The position numbers and the translations under genes are program-made. Below are positions 31,427 to 45,422 of a stretch of DNA of 64,000 nucleotides, piece by piece. The notes under the pieces were generated by a model. It made no database searches and was not told the origin of the DNA. It saw nothing but the letters and a program-made list of their open reading frames with translations. The stretch's first letter is position 1. Every line of letters starts with the position of its first letter. The stretch is from Asterella californica. Taxonomy: Eukaryota > Streptophyta > Marchantiopsida > Marchantiales > Aytoniaceae. Location: NCBI GenBank assembly GCA_036924285.1, contig JAYKYS010000011.1, positions 2,480,001-2,544,000 of the forward strand, in the 5' to 3' direction.

Positions 31427-32605
31427 ACGGGATGAGGAATAAACTTTTCTTTTCATATGCTTTTACTGTATTCTCCCAGTTTCAGTGTTAAAATGCAGTG
31501 CGCACGACCGAGAAAAAAGACGTTTTACTATGGGTGAATTCCGCATCCATTATTACCGACCCTCGACGTTGGATTTCTAACTTGAAAAAGAAAACAAGGT
31601 CAAAGTGTGTGCACGCCGATATAACGCATTATTGTTGTGATATACTAGTGCTTGCGCGGTCTGCGTTGGATTTGTAACTTGAAAAAGAAAACAAGGTAAA
31701 AGTGTGGCCGAAATTGAGCAAACTGTACGCTGAAAGTTGAGCCGTTTCTTGGATGTCGTCACCTTCTTTTTATTGCAATTTATTGGAAATCAGTGGGGAA
31801 GGAGGGCAGCCATCATTCAATGAATTTTGTCTCACTACAAGTCCACCGAAATCTGCATGTATTTACATAGCTCAGCAAGCAAAAGGAAGAATTGTGGCCG
31901 GCTCAGAAATGTAAGTGTCTACCGATATTTAGATACCTTTGTTTAAAAAGCTACAGAAATATATAGCAGCTACAACTAGAACTATATATCTCATCTGGCC
32001 ACATCATCTGCAGGTACTGATCAGTTGCAGAAATGTATATTTGCATAAGGTAGGGGCTTTGATGTAACTACGACTGCAGATATGCACTCTCTGCTTCTAT
32101 CTTGGGCTAAAAAAGAAGAAGTCTCGTCAGAGTGCTACAATGTGAAGCGAAACAAACCTTGTATTGGCTTGTTTCAGTTGTCCTTCTAGTCCTAGAAACA
32201 AGAACACTGACAAACGAGTAGAGAAACAAGTGCATGACTCTGCTCCTCTTCTCTTATGGCGTGTACATACACATAGTTTACTGTAAAGGCCTTGGAACTA
32301 TATGCAAGTGAACCATCTGCCTCAATCTGCTCCTCTTCTCCTTACTTGGAAGGTCCCAATTCCGTGCTGACTTCTACGTGGACGTGTAGGAAAAGGTTAG
32401 ATTTTGAAGAAGTGAAAGCAGTGCAAATGTGAATAGTACCTTCTGTCGCACGTCTCGCCGATGTGTCTCGAACCAAAGCACTACAAAACGGCATGAATTC
32501 GGAGAAGGCCTGTACATTTTCGAAGAGTGGAGCGTCGTTGTCCATCCTTGGAGAAGGCAAACTGAGGAGTCGTTTTTCATCTTCAGGAGATATTGTGCTA
32601 AAATA

Positions 32606-33246
32606 TCATCTTCGATCTTGGTGATTGGAAAAGAAAATAATGTCTATATCTCTGATGGTTATGGTCTCTGGATGGACGATGAACTTCCACATCGCTTCAC
32701 TTCTAGCTCGTTGTATTCCATTCCTCATTAACCACTTGCAGGACGGAACATACTTGCCTGACCGAACCATAGACCTCAGGGAAGTTCGCAGTGTGCTGCC
32801 AAGTGGGTGCCGGCTCTTATACATTTTGAACTGCAATGCTCGTTGTAGTATGTTGTTCAAATTCAGCTCCATCCTGTTTTTCGTGTCTGTAGCACCCAAC
32901 AGATGAAAAGTTCTTGTCCATCTGCAAGCATAACATCAATAATGTTCTTCATGGAAGAAAGGTGGTGTACCTCATATTGATCTTTCATGCACTATCCGAT
33001 CATATCCACAAAAGTATGAAGACCTCGGTTATTCAATTTCTTCACGCACTCTTCCCCTCCCAGTGGTCTGTTCATCCCTTTCCAATCTAGGACAAATATC
33101 AAACGATTTTTTACATATATAGGGCTTGTTGCTTGCAAAGAAATGACTTCTTGAACATGAATATGTAGTAAAGCACCACCTCTTTCAATCGAGATGAGAC
33201 CACTGTCGCATTCTTGCTGTGAAAATCTGCATAAAAGCTCTAACAA
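32606..33246 (-). other. Two consecutive open frames, possible exons of an unrecognised gene
   Basis: The minus strand has an 84-aa frame (33246-32992, with SIERGGALLHIHVQEVISL) and then a 97-aa frame (32899-32606, with FKMYKSRHPLGSTL and WKFIVHPETITIRD). AG dinucleotides preceded by T-rich tracts lie just before or inside both, so they could be exons. I do not recognise them and no start is assured; they may be chance frames. Confidence 0.2.
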
Positions 33247-34439
33247 GCAAGGTGAAGGTCCGCACCGGTCTAGACAACATTCACCGACACTTCAAGTGTT
33301 TTCACATGGTATGATTTCATACGGATCACGTGAGCAGCTTGTCGCATTTGCATCCAGTGGAAATGGTTGATGTTTGCAGTCTATTCTGTAAAGTCGTGTG
33401 TTGAAAGCTTTATTAGATGCAGGTCAATGTTTTCTGTCTGTAAACAGAGGATACCACCGGCTTCATGAGGTTGTGGTCATCCTCGTCACGGAAGAATTTA
33501 AGATAACAAAAAGTAAAAGATCGGCTGTCCCTGAGGACGAGCCACAACTCTTGGGAGTCTACATACAAGAAAGGTCCTTTAATGCATTGATAGCACTGGC
33601 TCGCTCCCGAAAAAACATAACTGATTTTTACAAAATCTAAGGCATGGAGGAGGAAATCTGGAGGTTTCAAGCAAAACCGGAAGTCAATATAAATGTAGCT
33701 TCTAGTAATATACAAGTCGTTTTCAGAGAAAGAAAGCAACCGAGAAGGCAACAAAGGATAAGGAGGTGGAATGGATGGAATAGCAAATCGGTCCAGTTGG
33801 CAATTATGTCGATAAAATGGCTCGATTGTCTATAGGAGGCTATACGAGACTGGAGGAGGAAGCAGAGGATTAGATGATGACTGGACAAAGGGAGATGACG
33901 ATATCAGAGGACCGCAAGCACAACCAGAGGAGGAAGCGGAGGACTGGAGAGTAACTGGGTGGAGAGAGATGGTGATATCAGAGGACTGCAGAGCACAACC
34001 AATGGGTAAGGGGAGTAGAAGGAAGCGATATGTGAAGATAGTCGGATTTTTCATCATCGGTCTCGTCTTGGTCAGAATCTGTAGACATTGGCAACAGTTG
34101 AAAATATGAAGAGAGATAATGGATAAAAGTGTACCTGGATGAGACGGCCGTGTATAATGTAAATGAAAGTACCTGCTACAAAGCTGGCAGAAACAACGAG
34201 AGAGGTCGCAAAGCCATAACCCATCCTTCCATGCTCCTGAAAACAAGGATGAGGATGGCTGCAGCGTATACCATCCCCAAAGGTGGATCCACCTCCTGCC
34301 CTAGCACCTTCTCCGACTTGCACCCCTCTCGCTTGCATGCATATTTTCGCATTCGCCGCTCTCATTACCTGCAGCAGAATTTTCTCGCTCCCGCTCCCAT
34401 CACCTGCAGATGGACGGACTAGCAAGGTCAAAAAACAAG

Positions 34440-35200
34440 CAAGAATGAAATATCCTGCTTCCGCAACGCAGCATCCACTCTCTCGACGGATGCAGTGGGC
34501 GACCCGTCATCAGAACTTGGCCGTCTCCAAGTACCCCAACGATTTCATCTAACAGCAAATTCACTGTTAAGCGAAACAAAGAAAGATCTCGCTTCCGTAA
34601 CATAGCAGCAGGTACTCTCTCGTCGAAACGTGCAAGGCGTCCACGATCCCACAAAGATGAAATGGGTATGAAGATAAAAGAACTAGAAACAAAGAAAGAT
34701 CATGGTTCCGCAACGCAGCAGCAGGAATTCTCCAGTCGAAAGATGCAAAACCGAAGCATGACCGTCCACGATCCCAGAAGAATGCAGCGGACGTCCTGTC
34801 TTGCTTCCGTTGACATTGTGAACCAGCCATCACCGCCACCACCTCTTTGTAGACAGCAAATACACACGATGAAATTTACCTCCGGTCCCACCTACAAAGT
34901 CAAATCGCTTACCAAATCGTTGATACGGTAAGTAAGGCAACAGCAACCTAAAAAGTCAACAAAGAAAGAACCAAAGCATCACCGTCGATGATTCAGTAAA
35001 AGCAACAAAGATGCAGTGGGCATCCCGTCCCACTTCCATTGACAATTTGAAACATCCATCACCGCTCCCACGTCATGACAAAAAAACACGCGAAGAAATT
35101 TTCTCCCGGTCCCACCTGCAAGATCAAATCGCTTGTCAAATCGTCGATATAACAACTAATGCAGCAGCAACCTAAAAAGCCAAGCAGCAGCATCGCGTGT
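34440..35200. repeat. Degenerate ~220-bp direct repeats
   Basis: The block TGCAG.GG.C.TCC.GTC through CCATCACCG and CCGGTCCCACCT..AA.TCAAATCGCTT occurs at about 34785-34960 and again at 35010-35185, with a weaker copy around 34460-34560. The copies are strongly diverged. Confidence 0.5.
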
Positions 35201-37215
35201 CGTTCTCGTGACCTGCAGACGGACGAGCAACTAGAATGTCTCTGGCAGTAGAGATGAAAATGTCGTCTCGCAACGCAGCAAGCAAAACCATCGCCATCCG
35301 AGCATCCGCTGGCAAGGTAAAACTTAATGCTTCCCAAAACAAAAGCAAAGTACTACGACGGGACAGTCCCGCCTTCTTCTTAGCAACTTGTACTAAGGTT
35401 CGGCTACAAAAGCGCTAGCCAAGCAAGTTCAAATGTTCTGGTTTTAATTTCCTGATGCGCAATGAGGATCATCATTAGCTCGCTCTCTAACTAAATCTCT
35501 TCTCATCTCCTCTCTATCGATCTCTCTTATTATCTGCTTCTCAGTGTCTACAATTTATGTCTAAAAGATGAACTCTCTTTATACGCACAACTAAATTATC
35601 CTTGAGCGTGTCACCCTTGTCCTAAGAGATATTTTTGATGTTACTCATCATTGCTCATCAATTAGATGACTCTGAAATTTTCCATCAAGACATTTGAAAT
35701 GTCTTTGAAACCTTTGTAATGATGTTTTTTTTCTTTATGTTCCATTTTGTAGTTGATATGTCTAATTGTTTTCTGACAGGTTGTGCTTATGTGATCTCAT
35801 CATCTCGGTTGTGACTTCTTCTAACTTGTATGAGTTTTAATTCACGAGAATGATTTCCATTGAGTGGCAAGTCATTCCTTATATAGTTTCCATGCGAGAG
35901 GATGATTTCTCCTAGGTGATAGTCATCACATATATAGTTGCATCAATGATTATAATGTTATGCTTTAAGATTTCTTATGTAATCTTACAATTTTCAAATC
36001 TATCTTTTAGTGTGATATCCTATGAGGAGATCTAACTCATATGCATTTATATCTCAAATGGACTCGATAGTCATAATCATCATTCCATTATTACAAGAAC
36101 AACTTTAGATCTACTTTTTTTACTTACACTATGTGTTGTAATTTATAACACTTTCTATATAACTTCAACTAACGTATCTCATTTTAATTTCCAAAAGTTT
36201 TTAAGATAATCTCAAGATGTTGTTATGACATCTGTGAAATTATAAACGAGTTTTATTCGTATGCAGTGACAATCTTATCATTGCGCTGAAAGACGATATT
36301 GTATTCAACATCATCATGTTTTATACACTCATCAATTTATGTATACAGATTCCACCCTCTCATTTTCACATGCAAACACATGATCACTCGCAATTCCATT
36401 GCATGTGTAGCACATTATTTCTTTATAACTTATTCAAGAATAAAATATTATTTATTTTAGTTATAAAATATTATATATTTTTAAAATTAATATAGCATGT
36501 TTTCCTCTTACACAAAAAGATCTCTTAATGAAACCTAAAACTATAGTAAAGTGATTAGTATTGGTTTCAAATATTATCAATATTTATCAAACCAATATTT
36601 AATAATAGAAGAGATATTCTGAATCAAATAATAAAATTATCAATACATGATATCAAATTAAACAAATCCCATAATATTGATGAAATCAAATCATCAATTT
36701 ATACTTGTAAAGTTTAGCGATATCAGTAATACCTACTCAGATACTATAGGAGAAAAATAGTACACATACTGAATACAAGTCGTCCAAGCTCACCTACACA
36801 CAAACTTTTTTGAGCACTCATCATTCCTTCTCTCTAGTTATTGCAACATGGTGCGTTCCTTTTTCACGTGCTTCACATACCCTTTTGTACTTTGTTCTTC
36901 TCCTCTAGTATACCTTATAGTTCATCACTCAAGGAGCCTCTAAAAAACTCAACCCTGATTTCATCAAGGCAAACATCATACTGAACTATTTTACTGTTTT
37001 TCATTCTTATTTATTGTAAAAGATATTTCTGAGACCAACTACACGTCATTAAAGCACACCAATCCAAAAGAATATTCTCAAAGTTGACCCATCCAGAGGA
37101 CAGTGCAGTGGGTTCACGAAATGACCCATTAAAGCTGCGTGTGAAGCGTTAATGCAGCTGCCCAAACGGACAGGTGTAATGGAATGTGAAAGAAGCAGCA
37201 TTATAATGCGGGTTG

Positions 37216-37440
37216 GGGGGGTTTCCAACAAGGTGTCGCAGTAGCGTATCGGCGGATGCGGTCGTTCAGAGCACGGAGGTCTGGGGTTCAAATTTTGAAC
37301 TGAAATTTTATGCGACCGAAGGTCGCAGCTTAGGGTGCTTGTGCATTCTAAGTGCGGCCTCCGGTCGCAGTCTTAGGGTTCTTGCTTCCTTCTATCAAAG
37401 GGAAGCGAGTCTCAGAGAACCCTTCGGGTTTAGGTGATAG
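37216..37440 (+). repeat. Possible tRNA-derived SINE
   Basis: GTAGCGTATCGG (37241-37252) resembles a pol III A box, and GGTTCAAATTT (37285-37295) resembles a B box 44 bp downstream, preceded by GGAGGTCTGG as in tRNA T-arm regions. A tail with two near-identical GGTCGCAG.CTTAGGGT blocks and an AACCCTTCGGGTTT hairpin follows. It is not a functional tRNA because the anticodon region cannot be folded convincingly. Confidence 0.4.
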
Positions 37441-40400
37441 CCTTAGGCGCATAACCATCGAAGACAGCATAAACGGGCAGAGAACAAATTTCATACGCAT
37501 GAAAAATGATGCTCAGTTTTAATTAATTCGCACGTGAAAATGATGCATTTATTAGTCATTTCGTGACACCACTAGACGGTCTCATCTAGATCTCACCGCA
37601 TGGAAGTGGTATTTTTTCAAATAGATCCATCCACATAAGCTGAAGCTATGCACCAAGTAGATTTATAACACTGTTTATTAATATCTAAAACTTTCAATGA
37701 GTTTTGTGAGATTTTGTATTTTAAAAGTAAAGTTAACCTAAGTCCCCTCTGCAGAAGGTATAGATTTCTCCAGAGGTCTTCCATAACAGACAGGACTTGG
37801 GATTTCGTTTTGCAAAGACACCTCGGTTCTTCTTGTTCTCTACTCTTGTCTTGCCTGTGTTTCTTCTCATGCTTCTCTTTTCCATCAAGTAGCGTAGAAA
37901 AGTTAAAAAGGAAACTGGACACAACGGTTTGACGTTTTGTGAGGAGCCAACGAGGAAGTCACACGCGGCCCCGTGAGAGCAAAAGAAACGAGAACGTCCA
38001 AGTTGCCACTTTTTTCTGCTCAGCAAGAAGGGCAAGAGCGGTCGGTCGGTCGGACCCACTGACGCAGTCCAGATTCTGAAACGGCTTCTCGTTTCGTGGA
38101 CCGGTACAGAGAAAACTGAGATCCTGCACAGTACAGTATTGTAGTAGATGCATCGGAACAAACTCCGTCGGGATGGGCCCTCCTTTCCGACACGGTAGAG
38201 GGTACAACCACAGTAGCGTGAGCTGTTCACGTGGGATTACACGTGTTTAGGCTGTCCGTCATCCATGCAGCGTGGATATAAATCGAATTTGAATGTCGTG
38301 TCTGCTCCTCCGTGCACTACACTGTCTATAGTATCAGTGTGTATAATATGACTGCGAAATTAGAGTGAGTGAAATAATTCAAGTGTAACTTCAATTCTAC
38401 AGAGATTAACGCTGTTCAAGGTAAAATTGAAAATTAAGAACAGAATATTAAAAATATTTGTAATTCACTCAATAAATAAAATTAGAAAACTTGATTGACT
38501 TGATGATATAATCTAGAATTTAATAAAATGAAATTATAAAATAAAATTAATGTAAGCTCAAATAATAATTATATTTACTGAAAAATAAATAAATTATAAA
38601 ATTTACTTCGAGATATTTTATTCGTTCATGGATGAAAATAACATGTATTTTACTGAAAATATTCTCTTTTGAAATTTTTGTTGATATCCGTTCATGTATA
38701 TTTTCTCCACATTCATAATATAAGGCAAAAGATGAACTGCTCAAAAAAGAATAGAAAAAAGGTTGACAGTGAAAGCTGGATGAAATCTGAGTGATTAATT
38801 ACCAATCGTTTTCAATTGTTTTCGTAAAAATTGTAGACAAAAATATTTACGATTTCGAAATTTGTTATTCATTACTAAATATGAATAAAATTAAATATGT
38901 ATCATATTAAATATATTTTATTTTTATGAGTATAAATATAAAATTAATATATATGAAAGTAATAACTATGAATACCTCTCAAAATACCCTTGCAAAATTA
39001 ATGTAATTCACACTAAATACGGTAGACAGTGTAGGTAGCAGCAACGGAGGGAAGCATGGAAGGACACGAAGAGGGGCCACGCTCCAGAGTAAGAGAGAGA
39101 CTGTACTCGCCCGCTTCTGAGGTAGTGCAGCGATTGTAAGAGTAAGAAAGAGACTGGGAAAAGCTTGAGCGAGGTAGGCGGAACCAGTGCCGTTGTGTTG
39201 GATCACTCTCGCGTCTCGCGTCATGCTGACGTGAGGTTGTCGATTAGTTCGAGCGGACATGATGCGGATTTCAGTAAGCACTTACGCTCTGTGTGAGGTG
39301 TGGCGATGAAGAAGGTGATCTTGAACTCTAGCGATAGAATTGTGATTGCTGTTGTATACGAACTACGTAAGCACGCGGAGGAACCTTTGATGTTCTGTGT
39401 TATCTGGAAGTCAGTCACCTACCTGATCGCTCAGTCTGTTGTTTGCTTCTCGTCAGGCTCGATAGAAGATCCGCCAGTTTGCACCTTTCCAGGTCCGTTA
39501 TCATTCTCCCCTTTCCATCTACCGAATTGCTGAAACTCCTTTCCCATCCTTCTGAGCATCTGATGCTTGATCATAGTTTTCCGGGCGTCTTACATCGACA
39601 TTGTTTAGTTTTTCACATCTGTCGAGAAGTGAGACTGAGCTCTGGTGTAGTCAGCCTAGACTCAATCTGCCCTTTCCGCTTTTCCTGAAGATTGTTCAGC
39701 ACTCTCGCCGTTGGAAACTGAAATTCGAGCGGACATGGCGATAATAGCGGGACGTTACCTTGTCTCTGAGGTTCAGCTATGAAGGGAAGCCTCGTGACTG
39801 TGAGCATGTTTTAAGATTCTGGTTAGCGGTTTACCACCAGAGATGTCAAATCTCTCCTCAACGGCTGCGAAGAGGCCTAAAGTCCGTATCAATTTGCTGT
39901 TCACAGGCTCATGTGCTTTCCTTTCCATACACCGCCGGGAATAAGTATCTCTGGTCGCTCAAGGACTGAGATGCCAGTCTTTGACCGCGGACGGATCCGA
40001 AATTTAAACCCACGGTAAGCGGACAAGTACTCGTGGTAACCCAGCGTGCTTCTTTTAGCAGGCTCCCTAACCGTTCATAAAAAGATATAAGAAATAAAAA
40101 GATAAATAAGAAAGTGCTCTCGGTGATGACAACTTCATCGGCTCGTCGAATCTGTGAAAGAAACAATTAAATCAACAGCTCTGCTCTTCACTGACTTTAC
40201 AAGTTGTAACTAATTCACTTCAAAATAAACTATAGCAAATGCACAACTTCTTAGCAAAAGTAAAACATCCGTGCATATACTTTCCTCCCCATTCGTCCGC
40301 ACTCGGATGGAGAAATGGAATATGTAAAGTGAACGATAAGGGTTAAATGGTAAATTAAGTATATAATGTCTTACAGTAAATAATCCGTCCGTTTTATGTC

Positions 40401-40536
40401 TCTTGGAACGACATTTCACGTGATTAACTCTCCTGCATATTTTACCATACTCTACTTCGTTCGTTGTATTAGATTGTTCTTTTATTATTGAAGATGATTT
40501 ATTTTTTATGAAGATTAATCAGATGTCATTGTAAAT
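37441..40536. other. No gene recognised
   Basis: Contains a more GC-rich patch (37.75-38.3 kb and 39.0-40.0 kb) within AT-rich DNA. The open frames, including 165 aa at 37733-38230 (minus), have no motif and no support from codon pattern or splice context. Confidence 0.45.
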
Positions 40537-40785
40537 AATAATCCAAATACCTCCCTAAACTCTTATATTTCGTCATGTACTTTGAAGAGTACTTAATAAT
40601 CTAAATATCCCCTTAAATTTTAATATTATCTGACGTTAATATCCTCATGTATTTTGGGGAGTACTTAATAATCCAAATACCTCCTTAAACTCTTATATTT
40701 CGTCATGTACTTTGAAGAGTACTTAATAATCTAAATACCCCCTAAATTTTAATATTATCTGACGTTAATATCCTCGTATTAATGA
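40537..40785. repeat. 130-bp tandem duplication
   Basis: Two nearly identical units (from about 40537 and 40667), each with AATAATCCAAATACCTCC, CTTATATTTCGTCATGTAC and TAATATTATCTGACGTTAAT. Confidence 0.85.
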
Positions 40786-42502
40786 AAACACTAACATACA
40801 TTACTGCCTGTATTATTATTCTCTTTTTGGAATTTTTGTCATCCTCACACTCGAACACCCGAGGTTTAAAATGTTAAGTCCTGCAGTTATCACTGGGATA
40901 ACTTCAAATAATGATTAGTATAGTACCTCAATCTACTCAATGCATCGTCTCTATTTTCTCCCTCATACCCTCGCTTTTCCCTTTCCCGGCTATCCTTGGC
41001 TTGATCGTTTGAGAATGAATATTTACCATTTCAGCCCGCACTAATCTCTCAGCCAGTCTCTCAGGTCACTGTATTTTCGCCGTCCGCCTCCCCCGCTTGT
41101 CGTCTTGCCGCTATCGGCCATTACCACAACTGGCATGCATATTTCACTTTAGATTCATTTCGTCATTTCAAAATATCTTAGTGTAATATCTCGATATTAA
41201 AAATAATCCTTTCATGAGATCTGCAATCACAACTTAACATCCGAACATTCCGTTAATTTCAACTTTCATCCAGAAAACTAAATACGGTCTACAAATTTGA
41301 GTATCCTGTTCGATTTCAATTTCTTTCGACAACAACTAAAGTCTGTCCGTGCAACTGCAACTTCAGGTTTTTCTCTCTGCTTTTCGAATTTTCCAACGAG
41401 TTCAAGTTACATGCATATTTAATTTTTCTAAACGAACTACTAAGCAAAGCAAGGTCTTCTTTATTCACTCAAATACACTACGAATAGTGGGAATATTCGC
41501 TTTCGTGTTTTATACCCATTAAGGTGGTTTAAAACTAATTCCTCCCTTCGGGGCGACGGTTGCTTGGCCCTTCGGGTCCTTTCCCTTGTAAGGTTTGATG
41601 GGGTCTTTCCATCCGTTGGCTATACATTGCGTCGCGTGTTCTTCGTTTAAAACTATGGACTTAAAACAGGTGACACCACGTTTACAGATCTAGTGCTCAC
41701 CCGAATAGTTCTTTTTCCTAACGCAGAACAAGCTTCGGAGAAATTTATTTCAGTGCAACGAGCTTTCTACAGGCAAGGAGGGTAGAGTTTAAAGAATATG
41801 ACAGTCATTCCGTGTGAGCATGTATAAACACACCACGATACAGATTTATAAACTTGCAGGGCCAGATGTACAAAGTTGGATGGCTTTGACTGCTGTGATA
41901 TACACACCTCAACAAACGTGGTCCGCGCGTATATTATACTGCGTGATCAACGACACTTGAGAGGCGCGTGAGCAAAGCGGCACATGCTTTTATGAAATTC
42001 TGCTTGAGACTGAAAGTTACAAACGAACAATCAGTGACCTTAAGCCTGAAGGCAGAAAACTGCAGACTTTTAAGACTGTACAATCGGACGCACTTTCCTA
42101 TCTATAAACTGCGGAAAACAAGTGAAAACATAGCCGAATCTGCTAGAAATTTAATGCTCACTGTCCATAAACTACGAGGAAATCCGAAATCCGAAACCAT
42201 TTACAAAATTCTTCACTTCGAAGACAAAAGTACATGAAAAACCCGTCCCATTCCGGTCCGGGACCATGCTCCAGAACGGTTTGCGAGGGTATGCCCACAG
42301 CAAAATACCGCTCATCTCTGCTTCCATTGGAGTTTCCACCTTGGCGGCAAAGTGCTCTGGGATGAGCACTGCGTTTTTCAATGTCTATCCATTGAGGCCC
42401 ATGCTCAGAAGTGCTCGAAGGTGGAAGGTAGCTCTAGATATTCTCAATCTACATCCAGTATAATACAACACAAAATGTTGTCCAGCTTCAGCAGAACTCA
42501 GG
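40786..42502. other. Intergenic, DDA1 3' side
   Basis: No gene recognised. The stretch just left of 42503 probably includes the DDA1 3' UTR. The open frames 41968-42237 (plus) and 42172-42381 (minus) are unsupported. Confidence 0.45.
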
Positions 42503-45422
42503 TCACAAGATCCGCTTGAGGCGACCAATCAACTCGTCCTGCACAAGCATCAAACGGCAGGATCAGAACTGAAGAGACGTGAGCAACATCGGAAAGAAGT
42601 ACCGACCAAAGCAATTCGAACTTCCAATCATGCGGTCAGCTGTTCCTTGACGGTACTTCTAAGCGGCAGAGCCGGTATAACTCCGAATCAGCCAGCTCTT
42701 CAATGTAACATATTGAAGAGCAACGCAAAATTAGTGCTGTTCACTGTATGGATGGTACCACAGATCCATGTAGAAAATGGGAGCTAAGATGTCGTTGAAT
42801 TTGTAAGCGGATATGGATAACAAAACCATAAAGAACGCACGACATTTGCCAATCAACGAAACAAATCTAACTTGGATAGGCAAAGAGCATCAGGGTTGAA
42901 GGTAGTGGTCGTAAGAAGACCTTGTTGCCCTTCAGTGGTTGTCCCTTCTCTTTGAGTAAGGCCTTGATCTTCTGGACGGTGAAACTCTGAAGCTCCTTAT
43001 CCGAATATCGGCTTGTCCCACCCTCTTTAATATTCCACCATACATATTGATGAGAACAAATAACCTGGTAAGTCACTTGCTCACGAGATAGGGACGCTGG
43101 CGTCCATCAACAGATGACCCGTGTGCATCGGGGACGCTGAATGGTTCAAGCTTCATGAGATAGAACTATGTGAACTCGCTAATCGCTCTTAATTCTTACA
43201 TGTTACTGCCTATAAAGAACGGAGTTAGTCTGTCAGCAAAGTTGGTGCTGGAGAGTCCAACTACTCCAAAAAGAACTCTAATATACTCCTGGAACAAACG
43301 ACCGAACTACCGCAAGTCATAAACGAATACTTACTACGGCTTCCACAAGCACTGAAATCCGTCCTATCGTAACTGACCGATGAATAACAAACTCCGAAAG
43401 AAAGACGCTGTACCTCTTCGACTTCCTCCCGAACCACCGCTAACATTCACTCTCTTGATCATCAGTTTCTCATCACAAGGCCGCTCTGCATGTCTGGTGA
43501 AGCGAGTCAAAAGGTAAGAACATAGGTCGAAGTTCTTCCAGATTACCAAGGATCGACTGAAATTTATAAAACTCTAGTCTGGAGGAACAAGGCAACGAGG
43601 AAAGGTGGCATCTAACGTCCAAATATATTATCAGGATAAACATGGATCAAAGACTCAGCTGTACTACCTCTTGCCTTTCCCCTCCTCCGTCGGTGATTTC
43701 CTCTTGTTGTCCTTTCCGCTCTGATCTACTCTACTCTTCCTCAGGGTCAGATACCGAATGAGAATATTTGTTGAGTCTGTCTTAATCAGCTGTTCGTCTG
43801 TAGGATGGAAAGATAGGTCAGACTACACCCGCACCAGTATTCATTCAACTTCAGAGAGGCTCACACGGGACATCTGAACCAAACATGAAGCACTTCGCAA
43901 ACTTAATTAGACTGCCATCACAAGGTAGATCGTGAACCAGAACCCCTATCATTAATAATCTTGAAGCAGGAGCAACTAAGACCATCTCAAAGGGTTCATG
44001 ATATCCAGCAGAACTGCAACCTGGTGGCGCTGTGTCATGATCGCATATATATACCCGCAGTCCTCCTTGCTGGAAACACGAACAAAGAACACACTTAGAA
44101 ACACTTACTTGCACAACATACTATAGAATATACTCGTCAGCCATATGCGGCGAGTACACTCCAGAAGGCAAAAGCTAATGCTGTGAATGTAAGGTTTTTG
44201 TTTGTTGGCAGACTGCCTTGTGCATAAAGGTATTCGCCAAACAGTTGCTGCAATTTAACTGAGTGGTGGAAGAGTGTGGACCGTAGAAACCAGCTTTACC
44301 CGTTCACCTACGGCGCTGTATAACGGCGGAAATGCCAGGACTTTGTGTGGGACAGTAACGTTACTCTGGTCATGACCTAACCCTGATCTACATTAGTGCA
44401 CAACGTCACCATGGTTTCGTGGTTCTCCTATGAAACTCAAAACGACACCAGAACTGAAAGGCACCGACACATCGTAATATCTCACGGATGGACCACAATA
44501 TCGATATGTCCTTGAGACAAAAGGAAAGTTTATGAGTAATGACTCGCGGAAAGGACGTGTAAAGAATACTGGCACAGAGGAAAAATCGGAAAAGTTAAAT
44601 CCGGTTCATAGGCCAACTTGTAGAGGAACCAGGGTAGACTCCGTTTGCACTGAACCCACTTGGAGGTAGAAACAGCCAAATCAATTTTCAGGCCATGGTC
44701 AACTAACAACGAATTTTTAAGGATGAAAAACAACAGTACCCTGAAGGACGGTAGGGTTTACCAACAAATAGTTGTATTTGCGACTACTCCTGGATGAATC
44801 CACTCATTTTGTTTCTTTTTTAACAGATTTTCAGGGTGTAATCAGCCTGCTCCTAAGAATTCAGTCATCTTGAGTGCAGGTAAGCGTTACAGCTTTGAGA
44901 GCTTAGACTTTAGATTTGCAACAATCGTAAGCTTTAGACTGCTACAATACGTTTGAAGAGATACTTTATAACAAGCGAAAGTTATCAGTAACCCATTCTT
45001 TAATCAATGCTTCGAAGACGACCTAACCGTCGTCTGCAGAACTACGTTTCCATAAAGAAATTCCTACTCGATTCATTTGAATAATACATCAGCATCCCTA
45101 GGTAGAATTTTCACGACCACATGCAGGCATCGACATTAGACACTACACCCACAGGAAGCTCGCTCACGACTGCTGAGCTAGGGTTGAACTCATCTCCAAC
45201 ATCTCATCGCATTCAGAGTAAGCCGGCGCTAACAGCTTTAACATCTCTTTCAACTCTAGTATCTAGAGGCAATGACAGAATGAAATCAAGATTACATCGC
45301 GATCGCGCCAAGAAAAACGACAGAAAAGCGAACAATCTAACCACCTGACTAGGAACCGGTTGAGACGAAGAGAAGAATCCTCGCGAAGGAAGCTCTTGCA
45401 AATACTGCGCCGCACCAGCCAT
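42503..45422 (-). CDS. DDA1: DDA1 homologue (DET1- and DDB1-associated protein 1) with SAP domain, six exons
   Basis: Coding exons on the minus strand: 45422-45345, 44069-44021, 43797-43668, 43493-43414, 43024-42921 and 42538-42503, totalling 477 nt or 158 aa. All introns are GT-AG and the phases join. Exon 1 gives MAGAAQYLQELPSRGFFSS. Residues 27-64 hold the DDA1 core (GLRVYICDHDTAPP, then QLIKTDSTNILIRYLTLRK). A Lys/Arg-rich linker follows, and residues about 124-158 form a SAP DNA-binding motif (FTVQKIKALLKEKG, then DELIGRLKRIL). In plants DDA1 works with DDB1 and DET1/COP10 in CUL4 ubiquitin ligases and helps choose substrates such as ABA receptors. Two short upstream ATG frames (45772-45734 and 45666-45643) could lower translation if transcribed. 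The least certain splice is the exon 5 acceptor at 43025; an in-frame alternative exists upstream. Confidence 0.85.

Larger units (their letters stand above)
31431..37200. other. Non-coding or unrecognised region
   Basis: Right flank of the nested elements. Composition changes from mixed (31.4-35.4 kb) to strongly AT-rich (35.5-36.8 kb). No ORF shows a family motif. Degenerate repeats and two candidate open frames are listed separately; otherwise nothing is seen. Confidence 0.5.

Noticed and set aside
37216..37300. Functional tRNA gene
   Set aside because: Box-like sequences are present, but the stem pairs and anticodon arm do not form; kept only as a SINE candidate.
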